The translations under genes and the position numbers were made by a program. A stretch of 64,000 nt of DNA from Acidobacteriota bacterium (lineage in GTDB: Bacteria; Acidobacteriota; Terriglobia; Acidiferrales; UBA7541): assembly GCA_013289955.1 (NCBI GenBank), contig JABCYZ010000025.1:1-64000 (forward strand), in the 5' to 3' direction. Below are positions 20,900-28,307 of the stretch, piece after piece (position 1 is the first letter of the stretch; every line of letters starts with the position of its first letter). The notes beneath the pieces are model-generated. The model saw only the letters and a list, made by a program, of their open reading frames with translations. It searched no databases and had not been told where the DNA came from.

Positions 20900-21307
20900 G
20901 TGTCCCTGCGCACGAAATCACGCGAGTTTGCGATGCAGATGCTGTTCCAGTGGGACATGAGCGAGCAGGAGCCAGCGAAGCTGGAAGCTAAATTCTGGCG
21001 CGCGGCGAAGGCGACGGATTCGACAAGGGCCTTTGCGAACAAACTTTTCGAAGGAGCCGTGAAAGACACCGCAGTGATCGATGAGCTCATCGTCAGGCAA
21101 GCGGAGAATTGGCGGCTCGAGCGGCTCGCAGTGATCGACCGCGCGATTCTTCGGCTGGCGATTTATGAACTGCGGACCACGGACACGCCGCCGAAAGTCA
21201 TCCTGAATGAGGCAGTCGACTTGGCGAAGAAATTCTCCTCAGAAGATGCGGGGTCGTTCGTGAACGGAATTCTCGACGCCGTCCACAAGAGTATCGCGGA
21301 AAAATAA
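20900..21307 (+). CDS. nusB: Transcription antitermination protein NusB
   Basis: A 135-residue NusB: SLRTKSREFAMQMLFQWDMSEQEP at the start, ERLAVIDRAILRLAIYELR in the middle and VILNEAVDLAKKFSSEDAGSFVNGILDAV at the end are family signatures. NusB binds boxA RNA with NusE for rRNA antitermination. The GTG at 20900 is one base after the ribH stop and is preferred to the upstream start at 20819 inside ribH, since it gives the canonical N-terminus. The gene meets phzF tail to tail across 75 bases. Confidence 0.95.
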   Translation: MSLRTKSREFAMQMLFQWDMSEQEPAKLEAKFWRAAKATDSTRAFANKLFEGAVKDTAVIDELIVRQAENWRLERLAVIDRAILRLAIYELRTTDTPPKVILNEAVDLAKKFSSEDAGSFVNGILDAVHKSIAEK

Positions 21308-21382
21308 ATCAAAATGGGTGCCATCCGGCGTGCATCGGTGCGCCCACCGGAAGCTATTGCTGAGGGCCGCGCGACGCGCGTG

Positions 21383-22264
21383 TCAGACGGTGATCGTGCC
21401 TTCGAAGACTTTGACCGCTGCGCCGCTGACGCGCGGGACCAGCTTCTTGCCTCTTTGCGTGACTTCCACTTCGATGTGGCTGGGACGGCCCATTTCTTCG
21501 CCTTGAAGAATGCTGAGCGTGTGGCCTGCCGCGAGCTTGCCGTGCTTCACGAGATAGGCGCCGAGCGAGCCGGCGGCGGAGCCCGTCGCGGGATCTTCGT
21601 AAATTTCCCAAGGCAGCATGCCGCGCGAGAAGACTTTGCTGTTGCCGCCCAGCGCAAAACAGTATGCCATCGTCGCGTTCTTGCCGAGCAGCTTGCGCAG
21701 CTCAAACATGTTCATGCCGATCTTGCCGAGTGCGGCGCGACTCCGGAGCGGCACCATGAGATTAAAAATTCCGGTTGAAACGCATTCGGGCTCAAGATGA
21801 GGATCGAGATCTTTTAGTGACAGCCCCAGCGATTTGGCCAGAGCAGCCTTCTTGAATTTGATGGGGCGAAACGCCGCCTCGGTTTGCGTCATAGTGACGC
21901 GTTGCGGCCGGCCATCTTTAAAGCGAATCTCTACGGGAAGAATGCCAGCGCCCGTTTCCTGCATGACGTGCACGCCGCCTTCCTGCGCGGGAACAACCCC
22001 AAGCTCCGCCAGGAGAAACCAGGTGCCAACAACAGGGTGGCCGGCGAGCTTCAGCTCTTCGCGCGTGGTGAAGATGCGCAAGCGAGCCAGAGCGCGCTCA
22101 TCGGTCGGTTTTTGTACGAAGACCGTTTCGGCCAGATTCATTTCGCGTGCGATGGCCTGCATCTGGTCGTTCGAGAGGCTGTCGCCGTCGGTGAAGACCG
22201 CCAGCGGATTGCCTTCGAATCGCGAATTCGTGAAAACGTCGAGAGTGTAGAAGCGATGTTCCAT
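21383..22264 (-). CDS. PhzF family isomerase/epimerase
   Basis: A 293-residue protein with two PhzF/diaminopimelate-epimerase-like halves. The N-terminal block YTLDVFTNSRFEGNPLAVF and the catalytic glutamate region REMNLAETVFV are diagnostic, as is the C-terminal EDPATGSAAGSLGAYLVKHG. Members isomerise small acids, as in phenazine synthesis, but no phenazine genes are near, so the substrate is unknown. It is the last gene of the minus-strand series starting at coaD, with a 33-base gap from the cupin gene. Confidence 0.93.
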   Translation of the reverse strand: MEHRFYTLDVFTNSRFEGNPLAVFTDGDSLSNDQMQAIAREMNLAETVFVQKPTDERALARLRIFTTREELKLAGHPVVGTWFLLAELGVVPAQEGGVHVMQETGAGILPVEIRFKDGRPQRVTMTQTEAAFRPIKFKKAALAKSLGLSLKDLDPHLEPECVSTGIFNLMVPLRSRAALGKIGMNMFELRKLLGKNATMAYCFALGGNSKVFSRGMLPWEIYEDPATGSAAGSLGAYLVKHGKLAAGHTLSILQGEEMGRPSHIEVEVTQRGKKLVPRVSGAAVKVFEGTITV

Positions 22265-22297
22265 GGGGTCTTGGCCGGGCAGGAGCGGGTGCCGAAA

Positions 22298-22657
22298 TCA
22301 GATATGCTCGAGCTGCGCGACGGTCCTTTCGTTGGTGATGTTTCCCGTATTGAGTGTGGATTTGGGTTCCATCAAGATCAGGTGGACTTCCTCGTCTGCG
22401 ACCGGGCAATGCTCGGTCCCGCGGGGTACGATAATGAATTCACCTTCGCGCACGAGTGCTTCGCGGTCGCGAAACTTCATGCGCAAGGTTCCTTTGGCGA
22501 CAAAGAAGAGCTCGTCTTCGTTGTCGTGATGATGCCAGACGAACTCGCCCTTAAGCTTGACCGCCTTGATGTGGCAGTCGTTCAGCTCGCCGAGGATGCG
22601 GGGATTCCAGTAGTCCGAGAAGTGGCTGAATTTGTCCTTCAGGTTGATCGCTTTCAT
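22298..22657 (-). CDS. Small cupin domain protein
   Basis: A 119-residue single-domain cupin: FVWHHHDNEDELFFVAKGTLRMKF is cupin motif 1 (HxH, then E) and GEFIIVPRGTEHCPVADEEVHLILMEP is motif 2. The metal ligands His-His-Glu-His appear present. The ORF extends to 22738, but MKAINLKDKFSHFSDYW at 22657 is the natural start because the longer form would overlap the mutase gene. Substrate unknown; it may be a sugar- or carboxylate-binding enzyme given its position after GDP-mannose genes. Confidence 0.85.
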   Translation of the reverse strand: MKAINLKDKFSHFSDYWNPRILGELNDCHIKAVKLKGEFVWHHHDNEDELFFVAKGTLRMKFRDREALVREGEFIIVPRGTEHCPVADEEVHLILMEPKSTLNTGNITNERTVAQLEHI

Positions 22658-22665
22658 GTGTGCAC

Positions 22666-24075
22666 CTACAGTGCCCGAACAAGTTTGGCTACCGCATCGA
22701 GAGCGCGCTCGGTCGTTTCCTGTTTCGAAGTCTCGCAATAAACCCGGAGCAGATTCTCCGTACCGGAAGCGCGTACCAGGAGCCAGCCAATTTCACCGAG
22801 ATAGATCTTGATGCCGTCCATATTTTCGCGGCGCGCAATCGGCCAATCCAGCAGGGTGGTTGTCTTCTCGCTGGAAAAGTACGCGATGGCTTTCTGTTTC
22901 TGCGCCGGCGTGACGTTGAGATCGTCGCGGCCGTAATGATATTCCCCGAATTCGGCGTAGAGCGCGCGCAGCATGTCGCCGAGAGATCTGCCGTGCCAGG
23001 CCATCAGCTCGGCAAGAAAAAGCGCGCAAACGGAAGCGTCACGCTCGGGCAGGTAGAGGCTCATGCCGATGCCTCCGCTCTCTTCCCCGCCTATCAGGAT
23101 GTTTTGCTCGAGCATCAGCTCGCAGATGTATTTGAAACCGATCGGAACCTCGTGGAGCTTGCGGCCGAACTTGGCGGCGAGTTTGTCGATCAGTTTGGTG
23201 ACGCTAAAAGTTTTAGCGATGTCGCCGGGCAAATTGCGGGTACCCGCAAGATGCCAGACAAGAAGCGCGAAAATTTGATGGGGGTTGACGAAGGTGCCGT
23301 CGCGGTCGACCGCGCCGATGCGGTCGCCATCGCCGTCCGCACAGAGGCCGGCGTCATATTTTCCGGCGAGCACGGCTTCTTGAAGAGGCGCGATATGCGG
23401 CGGAATGGGTTCCGGGTGAACGCCGCCGAAGTGCGGGTCGCGCTTGGCGCGAATTTCGTCGCAGCTGATTCCGTTGCGCGCGAAAAGCGCGGGCAGCAGG
23501 CCGGTCGCGGACCCGTGCATTGGATCGGAAACAAAACGCAGCTTCGCGTCGCGCAATCGCTGCCAGTCGATCAGTTTCTCAACGGTGTCGAGATAAGGAG
23601 CGCGCGGCTCGAGCGACTGGATCAGCTCTTTCCGGGGAGGAAGCGGGGGCACGACACTCTTCTGCACTTCGGCGAGTTCGATTTCGATTTGCGCGACGAT
23701 GGATGGCAGAGCGCTGCTGCCGTAGCTGGCTTTGTACTTGATGCCGTTCCATGGATAAGGATTGTGGCTTGCGGTGACGAGGATGCCGCCTGCGGCCCGA
23801 CGCTGGCGAACGAGCAGCGAGATGGCGGGTGTGGGACAGGGTTTGTCGGCAAGCCAAACGGGCGTGCCGGTCGCGGCAATCACTTCAGCGACGGCCGCGG
23901 CCACACTGTCGGACGCAAAGCGATGGTCGTAGCCGATCAGCACGCCCTTCTGTGCATCCTCGCAGCGCACTACGTAGCGCGCGATAGCTTTGGCCACAAT
24001 GCGCGCATTCGCAAAAGTGAAGTCTTCGGCGATAATGTCGCGCCAGCCATCCGTTCCAAATTTGATCGCAGTCAT
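22666..24075 (-). CDS. Phosphomannomutase/phosphoglucomutase
   Basis: A 469-residue alpha-D-phosphohexomutase. The phosphoserine loop is ILVTASHNPYPWNGIKYK, the metal loop is CADGDGDRIGAVD, the sugar-recognition loop is GGEESGGIGM, and the phosphate-binding end is VRASGTENLLRVYCE. It interconverts hexose-6- and hexose-1-phosphates. Neighbours manA and manC suggest mannose-6-P to mannose-1-P as its main job. ATG 24075 (MTAIKFGTDGWRD) is preferred to 24117 because it fits the family N-terminus. Confidence 0.93.
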   Translation of the reverse strand: MTAIKFGTDGWRDIIAEDFTFANARIVAKAIARYVVRCEDAQKGVLIGYDHRFASDSVAAAVAEVIAATGTPVWLADKPCPTPAISLLVRQRRAAGGILVTASHNPYPWNGIKYKASYGSSALPSIVAQIEIELAEVQKSVVPPLPPRKELIQSLEPRAPYLDTVEKLIDWQRLRDAKLRFVSDPMHGSATGLLPALFARNGISCDEIRAKRDPHFGGVHPEPIPPHIAPLQEAVLAGKYDAGLCADGDGDRIGAVDRDGTFVNPHQIFALLVWHLAGTRNLPGDIAKTFSVTKLIDKLAAKFGRKLHEVPIGFKYICELMLEQNILIGGEESGGIGMSLYLPERDASVCALFLAELMAWHGRSLGDMLRALYAEFGEYHYGRDDLNVTPAQKQKAIAYFSSEKTTTLLDWPIARRENMDGIKIYLGEIGWLLVRASGTENLLRVYCETSKQETTERALDAVAKLVRAL

Positions 24076-24151
24076 AAGGGACAGAGGGAAGTATACGCGA
24101 AGCGATATATCCGCCAAACAGCCGCATTGGACTGAGACTGCCGGGAATCCG

Positions 24152-25264
24152 CTACAGCAGTTTGGCGAGCTTTCGCTCTTCGAGCGACTTTACGATTTTG
24201 GCGACGTCCTGCGCGCGGTCGCGGGGGACGATCAGAAGCGCGTCGGGAGTTTCTACGACAATGAGGTTGCGGATGCCGATGGCGGCGACGAATTTCGTCG
24301 GGCTGTAGAGAAAATTGCCGGTGGCATCGAGAGCCAGGCCGTGACCGGCCATGACGTTGTCGCCGGAGTGTTTTGCGAGGAGTTCGTAGACCGCGGCCCA
24401 GGAGCCGATGTCGCTCCAGCCGACGTCGGCGGGGATGACGTATACCTGCGGCGCGCGTTCCTGGCGCGTCGCGTTTTCGAGGATTGCATAGTCGACGGAA
24501 ATGTTTTCCAGTTTCGGATATATGGCGCGCAGGCGGCGCTCGTAGGTTTTCTTGCCGATGGTTTCAGCCAGCGATTCGAGAGCTTCATGCGTTTTGGGAA
24601 GAAAGCGCTTCAGGTTGTCGAGAAGCGTCGAGACGCGCCAGAAAAACATGCCTGCGTTCCATTGATAGTCGCCCGAAGCGACGTATTGTTTCGCAAGATC
24701 GAGCGCGGGCTTCTCCGTGAAGCGCCGCACAGCGAATGCGGGAAAGTCGCCAGAGCCCAGAGCGTCGCCCATGCGCTCGACGTAGCCGAAGCCGGTGTCA
24801 GGCCGAGTCGGCGGAATGCCGAGAACAATCATGCGCCCCGCCTCGCGCGCCCGTTCGAGTGCCGCGCTGACGATTTTGCGATATTTGTCAGGTTGCGCGA
24901 TGAAGTGGTCGGCAGGCACCACGGCCATCAACGCATCGCCTTTTGCGGCGTGCCTCACGTGGAGCGCGGCCAGCGCGATGGCAGCGGCCGTGTTGCGGCC
25001 AATGGGTTCGGTCAGAACGCGTTTGCGGGCCGCGACGGGGAGCTGCTTTCTTACGGCGGCGGCTTGCTCGGCGTTCGTGACGCTCCAGATGCGGTCAGCA
25101 GGAATTAAGGGGAGCAAGCGCGCGACCGTTTGCTCGAGCATCGTGTCTTGGCCGACGATATTGAGGAGTTGCTTCGGCGTGCGCGTGCGGCTGCGGGGCC
25201 AAAAGCGCGTGCCGCGGCCTCCGGCCAGAATCACTGCGTGCGTCGTCAGCTTTTCCATCGCCAT
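24152..25264 (-). CDS. manC: Mannose-1-phosphate guanylyltransferase
   Basis: A 370-residue nucleotidyltransferase that makes GDP-mannose. The signature HAVILAGGRGTRFWPRSRTRTPKQLLNIVG is at the N-terminus, and FTEKPALDLAKQYVASGDYQWNAGMFFW and VDYAILENATR follow. The C-terminal isomerase domain of bifunctional enzymes is absent, which agrees with a separate manA directly upstream. Starts at 25264 (MAMEKL) or 25258 (MEKL) are both possible; the longer ORF to 25339 overlaps manA and is unlikely. No strong ribosome site is seen. Confidence 0.93.
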   Translation of the reverse strand: MAMEKLTTHAVILAGGRGTRFWPRSRTRTPKQLLNIVGQDTMLEQTVARLLPLIPADRIWSVTNAEQAAAVRKQLPVAARKRVLTEPIGRNTAAAIALAALHVRHAAKGDALMAVVPADHFIAQPDKYRKIVSAALERAREAGRMIVLGIPPTRPDTGFGYVERMGDALGSGDFPAFAVRRFTEKPALDLAKQYVASGDYQWNAGMFFWRVSTLLDNLKRFLPKTHEALESLAETIGKKTYERRLRAIYPKLENISVDYAILENATRQERAPQVYVIPADVGWSDIGSWAAVYELLAKHSGDNVMAGHGLALDATGNFLYSPTKFVAAIGIRNLIVVETPDALLIVPRDRAQDVAKIVKSLEERKLAKLL

Positions 25265-25277
25265 GGGTATCCCGAGT

Positions 25278-26342
25278 CTAATCGAAAACCGTTTTTTCGA
25301 GCTCTTGACGGGAATGACCGGCCTCTTCCAATCCAGCACGCAGCTGGGGCAGATCCGGGACGTATGTTCTGAGAATCTTCGTAGCTTCTTTCGGGTTTAA
25401 TCTAAACTTTCCCAAACCCGCGGGAACAAGCCAGCATTCACCGCTTTGATACGCCGCCCGGCCAGAGTCCCAGGTCAAATCCCCGCCGCCAGCCAGAATG
25501 ATCAGCAGATCAAAGTGTACGTCACTGGAACGAGACTCAACCGGCGTCGAAGCCTTCCATTGTTCCGTAGCAAAGTAAGGGCAGGCAGCGAGAAGGTACT
25601 CCTCTGGCCCTTGCCCGGGCAGACGTATTCTCGAGGTTTTGCCGCGAATCGGCAGGCCAGTTTCGATTACATCGAGGGCTTTTTTGACGTGCAGTTCGCG
25701 CGGTTTGCCGGATGCATCCACTCGGCCGTAGTCGTATACGCGATAGGTGATGTCTGAATACTCCTGTACTTCGCACAAGATCATTCCCGGACAAATTGTG
25801 TGAGGCGTGCCGGCGGGAACAAAAAAAGCATCACCGGGTTCGACGGGCCAGCGAACGAAAAGATCTTCCAGGGTTTGGGTTTCGATGGCCCTCAGGAGTT
25901 CTTTCGCATCCGCTTGGGGCACCAATCCAATCATGACGCTTGCCCCCGGCTCGGCGGAAACCGCGTACCACATCTCGGTCTTGCCTCGGCCGCCGGCAGC
26001 TTGCTCGTGCTTTGAAGCATAGGCGTCGTCCGGATGCACCTGTATGGACAGCTTGTCTGTCGGAAAAATAAATTTTACGAGCAAAGGGAAGTCGGACGTC
26101 GACACGAGACTCCTCCCGCGCCATTCGGCCGGCATTTCCCGCCACGCCTCGCCAAGCGATTTCCCGGCGAACCGTCCATTGGCCACTTTGCAGTCGACAC
26201 CAGTGAGCCAAGCCTCACCGAGTGGCTCGGTGAGATCCGTTTTTTCGGGGAACAGCGGCGCCAGAGACCGCGCGCCCCAGATGCGCGGACTGAAAATGGG
26301 TTCGATGCGAAAGGGTTCGGGCCTTGTCTGAAAAGCACTCAC
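25278..26342 (-). CDS. manA: Mannose-6-phosphate isomerase, class I
   Basis: A 354-residue zinc-dependent isomerase that links fructose-6-P to mannose-6-P. The N-terminal IWGARSLAPLF, the zinc ligands in LSIQVHPDDAYASKHE and the block GDAFFVPAGTPHTICPGMILCEVQEYSDITYRVYDY are typical of the short bacterial class I family. It lies 3 bases after the aminotransferase stop and 13 bases before manC, so it belongs to one transcript with them. Confidence 0.94.
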   Translation of the reverse strand: MSAFQTRPEPFRIEPIFSPRIWGARSLAPLFPEKTDLTEPLGEAWLTGVDCKVANGRFAGKSLGEAWREMPAEWRGRSLVSTSDFPLLVKFIFPTDKLSIQVHPDDAYASKHEQAAGGRGKTEMWYAVSAEPGASVMIGLVPQADAKELLRAIETQTLEDLFVRWPVEPGDAFFVPAGTPHTICPGMILCEVQEYSDITYRVYDYGRVDASGKPRELHVKKALDVIETGLPIRGKTSRIRLPGQGPEEYLLAACPYFATEQWKASTPVESRSSDVHFDLLIILAGGGDLTWDSGRAAYQSGECWLVPAGLGKFRLNPKEATKILRTYVPDLPQLRAGLEEAGHSRQELEKTVFD

Positions 26343-26345
26343 GTT

Positions 26346-27548
26346 TTACGCTGCGGCTTCGACGCGAGTGAAGAAACGATCGAGGCGGCGGAGCCCTTCG
26401 TCGATGCGTTCAATGGACGTCGCGTAGGAAAGACGGAGATAACCCGGCGCGCCGAAACCCTCGCCGGCAACCAGCGCGACGCGCGCCTTGTCGAGCAGCA
26501 GCTTCGCAAGCTCGGCCGTGTCCATCGCGATGGCGTGGCCGCTTTCGCCGCCAGAGAGATGCGCGGCGACATTCGGGAAGGCATAGAACGCGCCGCCCGG
26601 CATTTCGCATTTCACTCCGGGAATGGCGTTCAAGCCTTCCACGATGCGTTTCCGGCGCCGGTCGTACTCGGCGAGCATTACAGGGATCGAGTCCATCGGG
26701 CCGGTCATGGCAGCGACCGCGGCGTATTGCGCGATGGAAGTGGGGTTGGACGTGGACTGGCTTTGCAGTTTCGTCAGCGCCTGGACAAGTTCCGCGGGCC
26801 CGAGCGTGTAGCCGATGCGCCAGCCGGTCATCGCAAACGTCTTCGAGACCGAGCCGATAATGATGACGTTGTTCTTCGAATCGGGTGCGCTGGCAATGGA
26901 GAACGGTTTGTGCGGCGCATACGTGAAGTGCGAATAGCACTCGTCGCCCATCAACCAGACGTTGTGTTTTTTGCACACGGCCAGGATGCGCGCGTACTCG
27001 TCCGGCGGAACAACGCCGCCCGTCGGATTGCTCGGCGAATTCAGAATCAAGAGCTTTGTCTTCGGAGTGATAGCTTTTTCAATCGCGGCAGCTTTCACGC
27101 TGAAACCCTCTTCAGGCCGCGTCTGGACGTACACCGGCGTGCCACCTGCGTACTTAACGATGTCCGGAAAACTGACCCAGTACGGCCCGGGAATAATCAC
27201 TTCGTCGCCCGCCTGCACCAGCACGCTGATTACGTTGAAAATTCCATGTTTGCCGCCGACGGTAACGATGCATTCTTTCGGCGCGTAGTCCGAGCCAAGC
27301 TCGCGCTTGTGCCACGCGCAAATCGCTTCGCGCAACGGCATGATACCGCCCGTTGGCGTGTACTTGGTCTTGTTCCCCTCAATCGCCAGAATGGCTGCTT
27401 TCTTGATGTGGTCGGGAGTCGGAAAGTCCGGCTCGCCCGGCCCGAAGTCGGCGATGTCCACGCCCAGCGATTTCAGCCTGTCAGCTTCGGCAATGACCGC
27501 CGCCGTCGGCGAGATTTGTATGCGATTGATGCGTTCGGTAAGTTGCAC
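26346..27548 (-). CDS. Class I aminotransferase (aspartate aminotransferase type)
   Basis: A 400-residue PLP enzyme. Motifs: FGPGEPDFPTPDHIKKAA, the PLP-contact segment LILNSPSNPTGGVVP, GDECYSHFTY, and the PLP lysine in IGSVSKTFAMTGWRIGYTLG. The N-terminal sequence LTERINRIQISPTAAVIAEADRLKS fits the Ib aspartate (or aspartate/prephenate) aminotransferases. Exact substrate is not decided by sequence alone. A short hairpin lies just upstream in its leader (27564-27581). Confidence 0.92.
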   Translation of the reverse strand: MQLTERINRIQISPTAAVIAEADRLKSLGVDIADFGPGEPDFPTPDHIKKAAILAIEGNKTKYTPTGGIMPLREAICAWHKRELGSDYAPKECIVTVGGKHGIFNVISVLVQAGDEVIIPGPYWVSFPDIVKYAGGTPVYVQTRPEEGFSVKAAAIEKAITPKTKLLILNSPSNPTGGVVPPDEYARILAVCKKHNVWLMGDECYSHFTYAPHKPFSIASAPDSKNNVIIIGSVSKTFAMTGWRIGYTLGPAELVQALTKLQSQSTSNPTSIAQYAAVAAMTGPMDSIPVMLAEYDRRRKRIVEGLNAIPGVKCEMPGGAFYAFPNVAAHLSGGESGHAIAMDTAELAKLLLDKARVALVAGEGFGAPGYLRLSYATSIERIDEGLRRLDRFFTRVEAAA

Positions 27549-27563
27549 TGCTTTCTCCTGTGG

Positions 27564-27581
27564 GACAGGCTCCCGCCTGTC
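27564..27581. repeat. Short perfect hairpin in aminotransferase leader
   Basis: GACAGGC-TCCC-GCCTGTC: a 7-bp perfect stem with a 4-base loop, 16 bases upstream of the aminotransferase ATG on the minus strand. It might affect translation, or be a small dispersed palindrome. Confidence 0.5.
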
Positions 27582-27620
27582 GCGTTCACTCTATTTGCGC
27601 CGAGCCCGCCAGCGCATAAC

Positions 27621-28103
27621 CTACAAAACCTTCGCCCGCAGCCGCTGCTCCACTTCCGGGGGCACGAGGTCCTTCAAAGGCCCGCCAAGCTGAGCGATCT
27701 CCCGCACCAGCTTCGAGCTCAAATAGCTGTACGATTCTCCCGGCAGCATAAACACAGTTTCGAGCCGCGGCTCCAGTTTTCTGTTCATCAAAGCCATCTG
27801 CAACTCGTATTCGTAGTCGGAAATCGCGCGAATCCCGCGCAGGATCACTCCCGCGCCGCGCTTGCGCGCATAATCCACGAGCAGCCCGTGAAAAACGTCC
27901 ACTTCGACGCCCGGCCACTTCTGCGTCACCTCGCGTAGCATCTCGACGCGCTCCGGCACCGAAAACAGCGGCCGCTTTTCCACGTTGCTCAACACGGCCA
28001 CAATCACCAAATCAAACATTTTCTCGCCGCGTTCGATCAAATCGAGATGGCCGTTCGTAACCGGGTCAAACGAGCCGGGATAGATAGCGATGGACGTTTT
28101 CAT
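27621..28103 (-). CDS. coaD: Phosphopantetheine adenylyltransferase
   Basis: A 160-residue CoaD, fourth step of CoA synthesis. The nucleotidyltransferase motif IYPGSFDPVTNGHLDLIERG, then VLSNVEKRPLFSVPERVEML, ISDYEYELQMALMNRKLEP and the ATP-binding SYSYLSSKLVREIAQLGG are all present. It is the first gene of the minus-strand series and diverges from the hexosaminidase gene. Confidence 0.97.
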   Translation of the reverse strand: MKTSIAIYPGSFDPVTNGHLDLIERGEKMFDLVIVAVLSNVEKRPLFSVPERVEMLREVTQKWPGVEVDVFHGLLVDYARKRGAGVILRGIRAISDYEYELQMALMNRKLEPRLETVFMLPGESYSYLSSKLVREIAQLGGPLKDLVPPEVEQRLRAKVL

Positions 28104-28307
28104 GGCCGCACAGAATTCCTTATTCTAACCCATGCCGCGAATCGGATGCGCCGAAAGTTTCGGGAACGGGAGGCACGCCGCGGTCTGAAGCCGTGGATTT
28201 TCTCTTCGCACCGGGCAGCGACTGTGACAGTATCCTCCATGCCGCTCCGATGGACGAGGCGGCCACGGATTCTTCCGGATGGCAGTTTTAAAAGGAGCCC
28301 TGAAAAC

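Noticed and set aside
22660-24135. 491-aa plus-strand ORF
   Set aside because: It is antisense to the phosphomannomutase gene, which has all family motifs. The ORF is a high-GC shadow with no family pattern.
26034-27938. 634-aa plus-strand ORF
   Set aside because: It is antisense to manA, the aminotransferase and coaD. Long open frames opposite GC-rich genes are expected.
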